From Anaerolinea thermophila (lineage in GTDB: Bacteria > Chloroflexota > Anaerolineae > Anaerolineales > Villigracilaceae), in NCBI GenBank assembly GCA_020721605.1, contig DYML01000008.1, forward strand, positions 1 to 39,860: a stretch of DNA of 39,860 nucleotides, written 5' to 3'. The notes below the pieces were generated by a model, which did not search any database, was not told the origin of the DNA, and worked only from the letters and a program-made list of their open reading frames with translations. Below are positions 39,849 to 39,860 of the stretch, in pieces; positions within the stretch are counted from its first letter, which is position 1; each line of letters begins with the position of its first letter. The position numbers and the translations under genes are program-made.

Positions 39849-39860
39849 GTGGAAAATCGT

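Overview
The window looks like a chromosomal piece of an anaerobic or facultative bacterium, most likely Chloroflexota (Anaerolineae). That placement is an inference from gene content and style: Hox/Hnd-type hydrogenase genes, many lipoproteins with Thr/Pro-rich linkers, -10 boxes placed directly in front of ATG, and palindromic or heptad intergenic repeats. No rRNA, tRNA or CRISPR array was seen.

Layout. 0.1-1.4 kb (+): ribosomal protein L32 (rpmF) and malonyl-CoA:ACP transacylase (fabD) behind a consensus promoter. 1.6-2.8 kb (+): a secreted phospholipase-D-fold lipoprotein, followed by a MITE-like repeat. 3.0-6.5 kb (+): a TetR-controlled operon with a tandem flavodoxin-fold oxidoreductase, a DUF4188 protein and an NAD-dependent epimerase-like protein. 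6.6-8.8 kb: a divergent pair of units, NifU-like plus cNMP-binding protein (-) and zinc ribbon, TlpA-like thioredoxin and OsmC (+). 8.8-13.6 kb (-): three paralogous LysM/M23 cell-wall lipoproteins. 13.8 kb (-): a CBS-pair protein.

14.4-32.4 kb (-) is the centrepiece, a formate/hydrogen redox island. In transcription order it holds an ATP-grasp protein, a YHS protein and fdhD; a sensor-like module (DRTGG-like, CBS+ATPase, DRTGG-like, PHP); hndA, an ATPase, hndB and hndC; a [NiFe]-hydrogenase hoxE-F-U-Y-H set; a hydrogenase maturation protease; and a formate dehydrogenase read through an in-frame UGA as selenocysteine. The UGA is followed by a hairpin with a GGUCU loop at the same distance as in E. 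coli fdhF. Two near-identical Rex-like operators precede the sensor module and the hnd genes, so NADH/NAD+ control is likely. The island has two NuoE/NuoF-type diaphorase sets but no [FeFe]-hydrogenase HndD subunit; the catalytic partners available are the [NiFe] hydrogenase and the Sec-formate dehydrogenase. A soluble formate/H2/NAD(P)H (possibly ferredoxin) exchange system is the natural reading, but which subunits assemble together cannot be decided from sequence.

32.5-39.5 kb (+): two lipoproteins, a MacA/MacB-like exporter (adaptor, ATPase, permease) and an OmpR-type two-component pair. The last 350 bases hold repeats and a strong outward promoter for a gene beyond the window.
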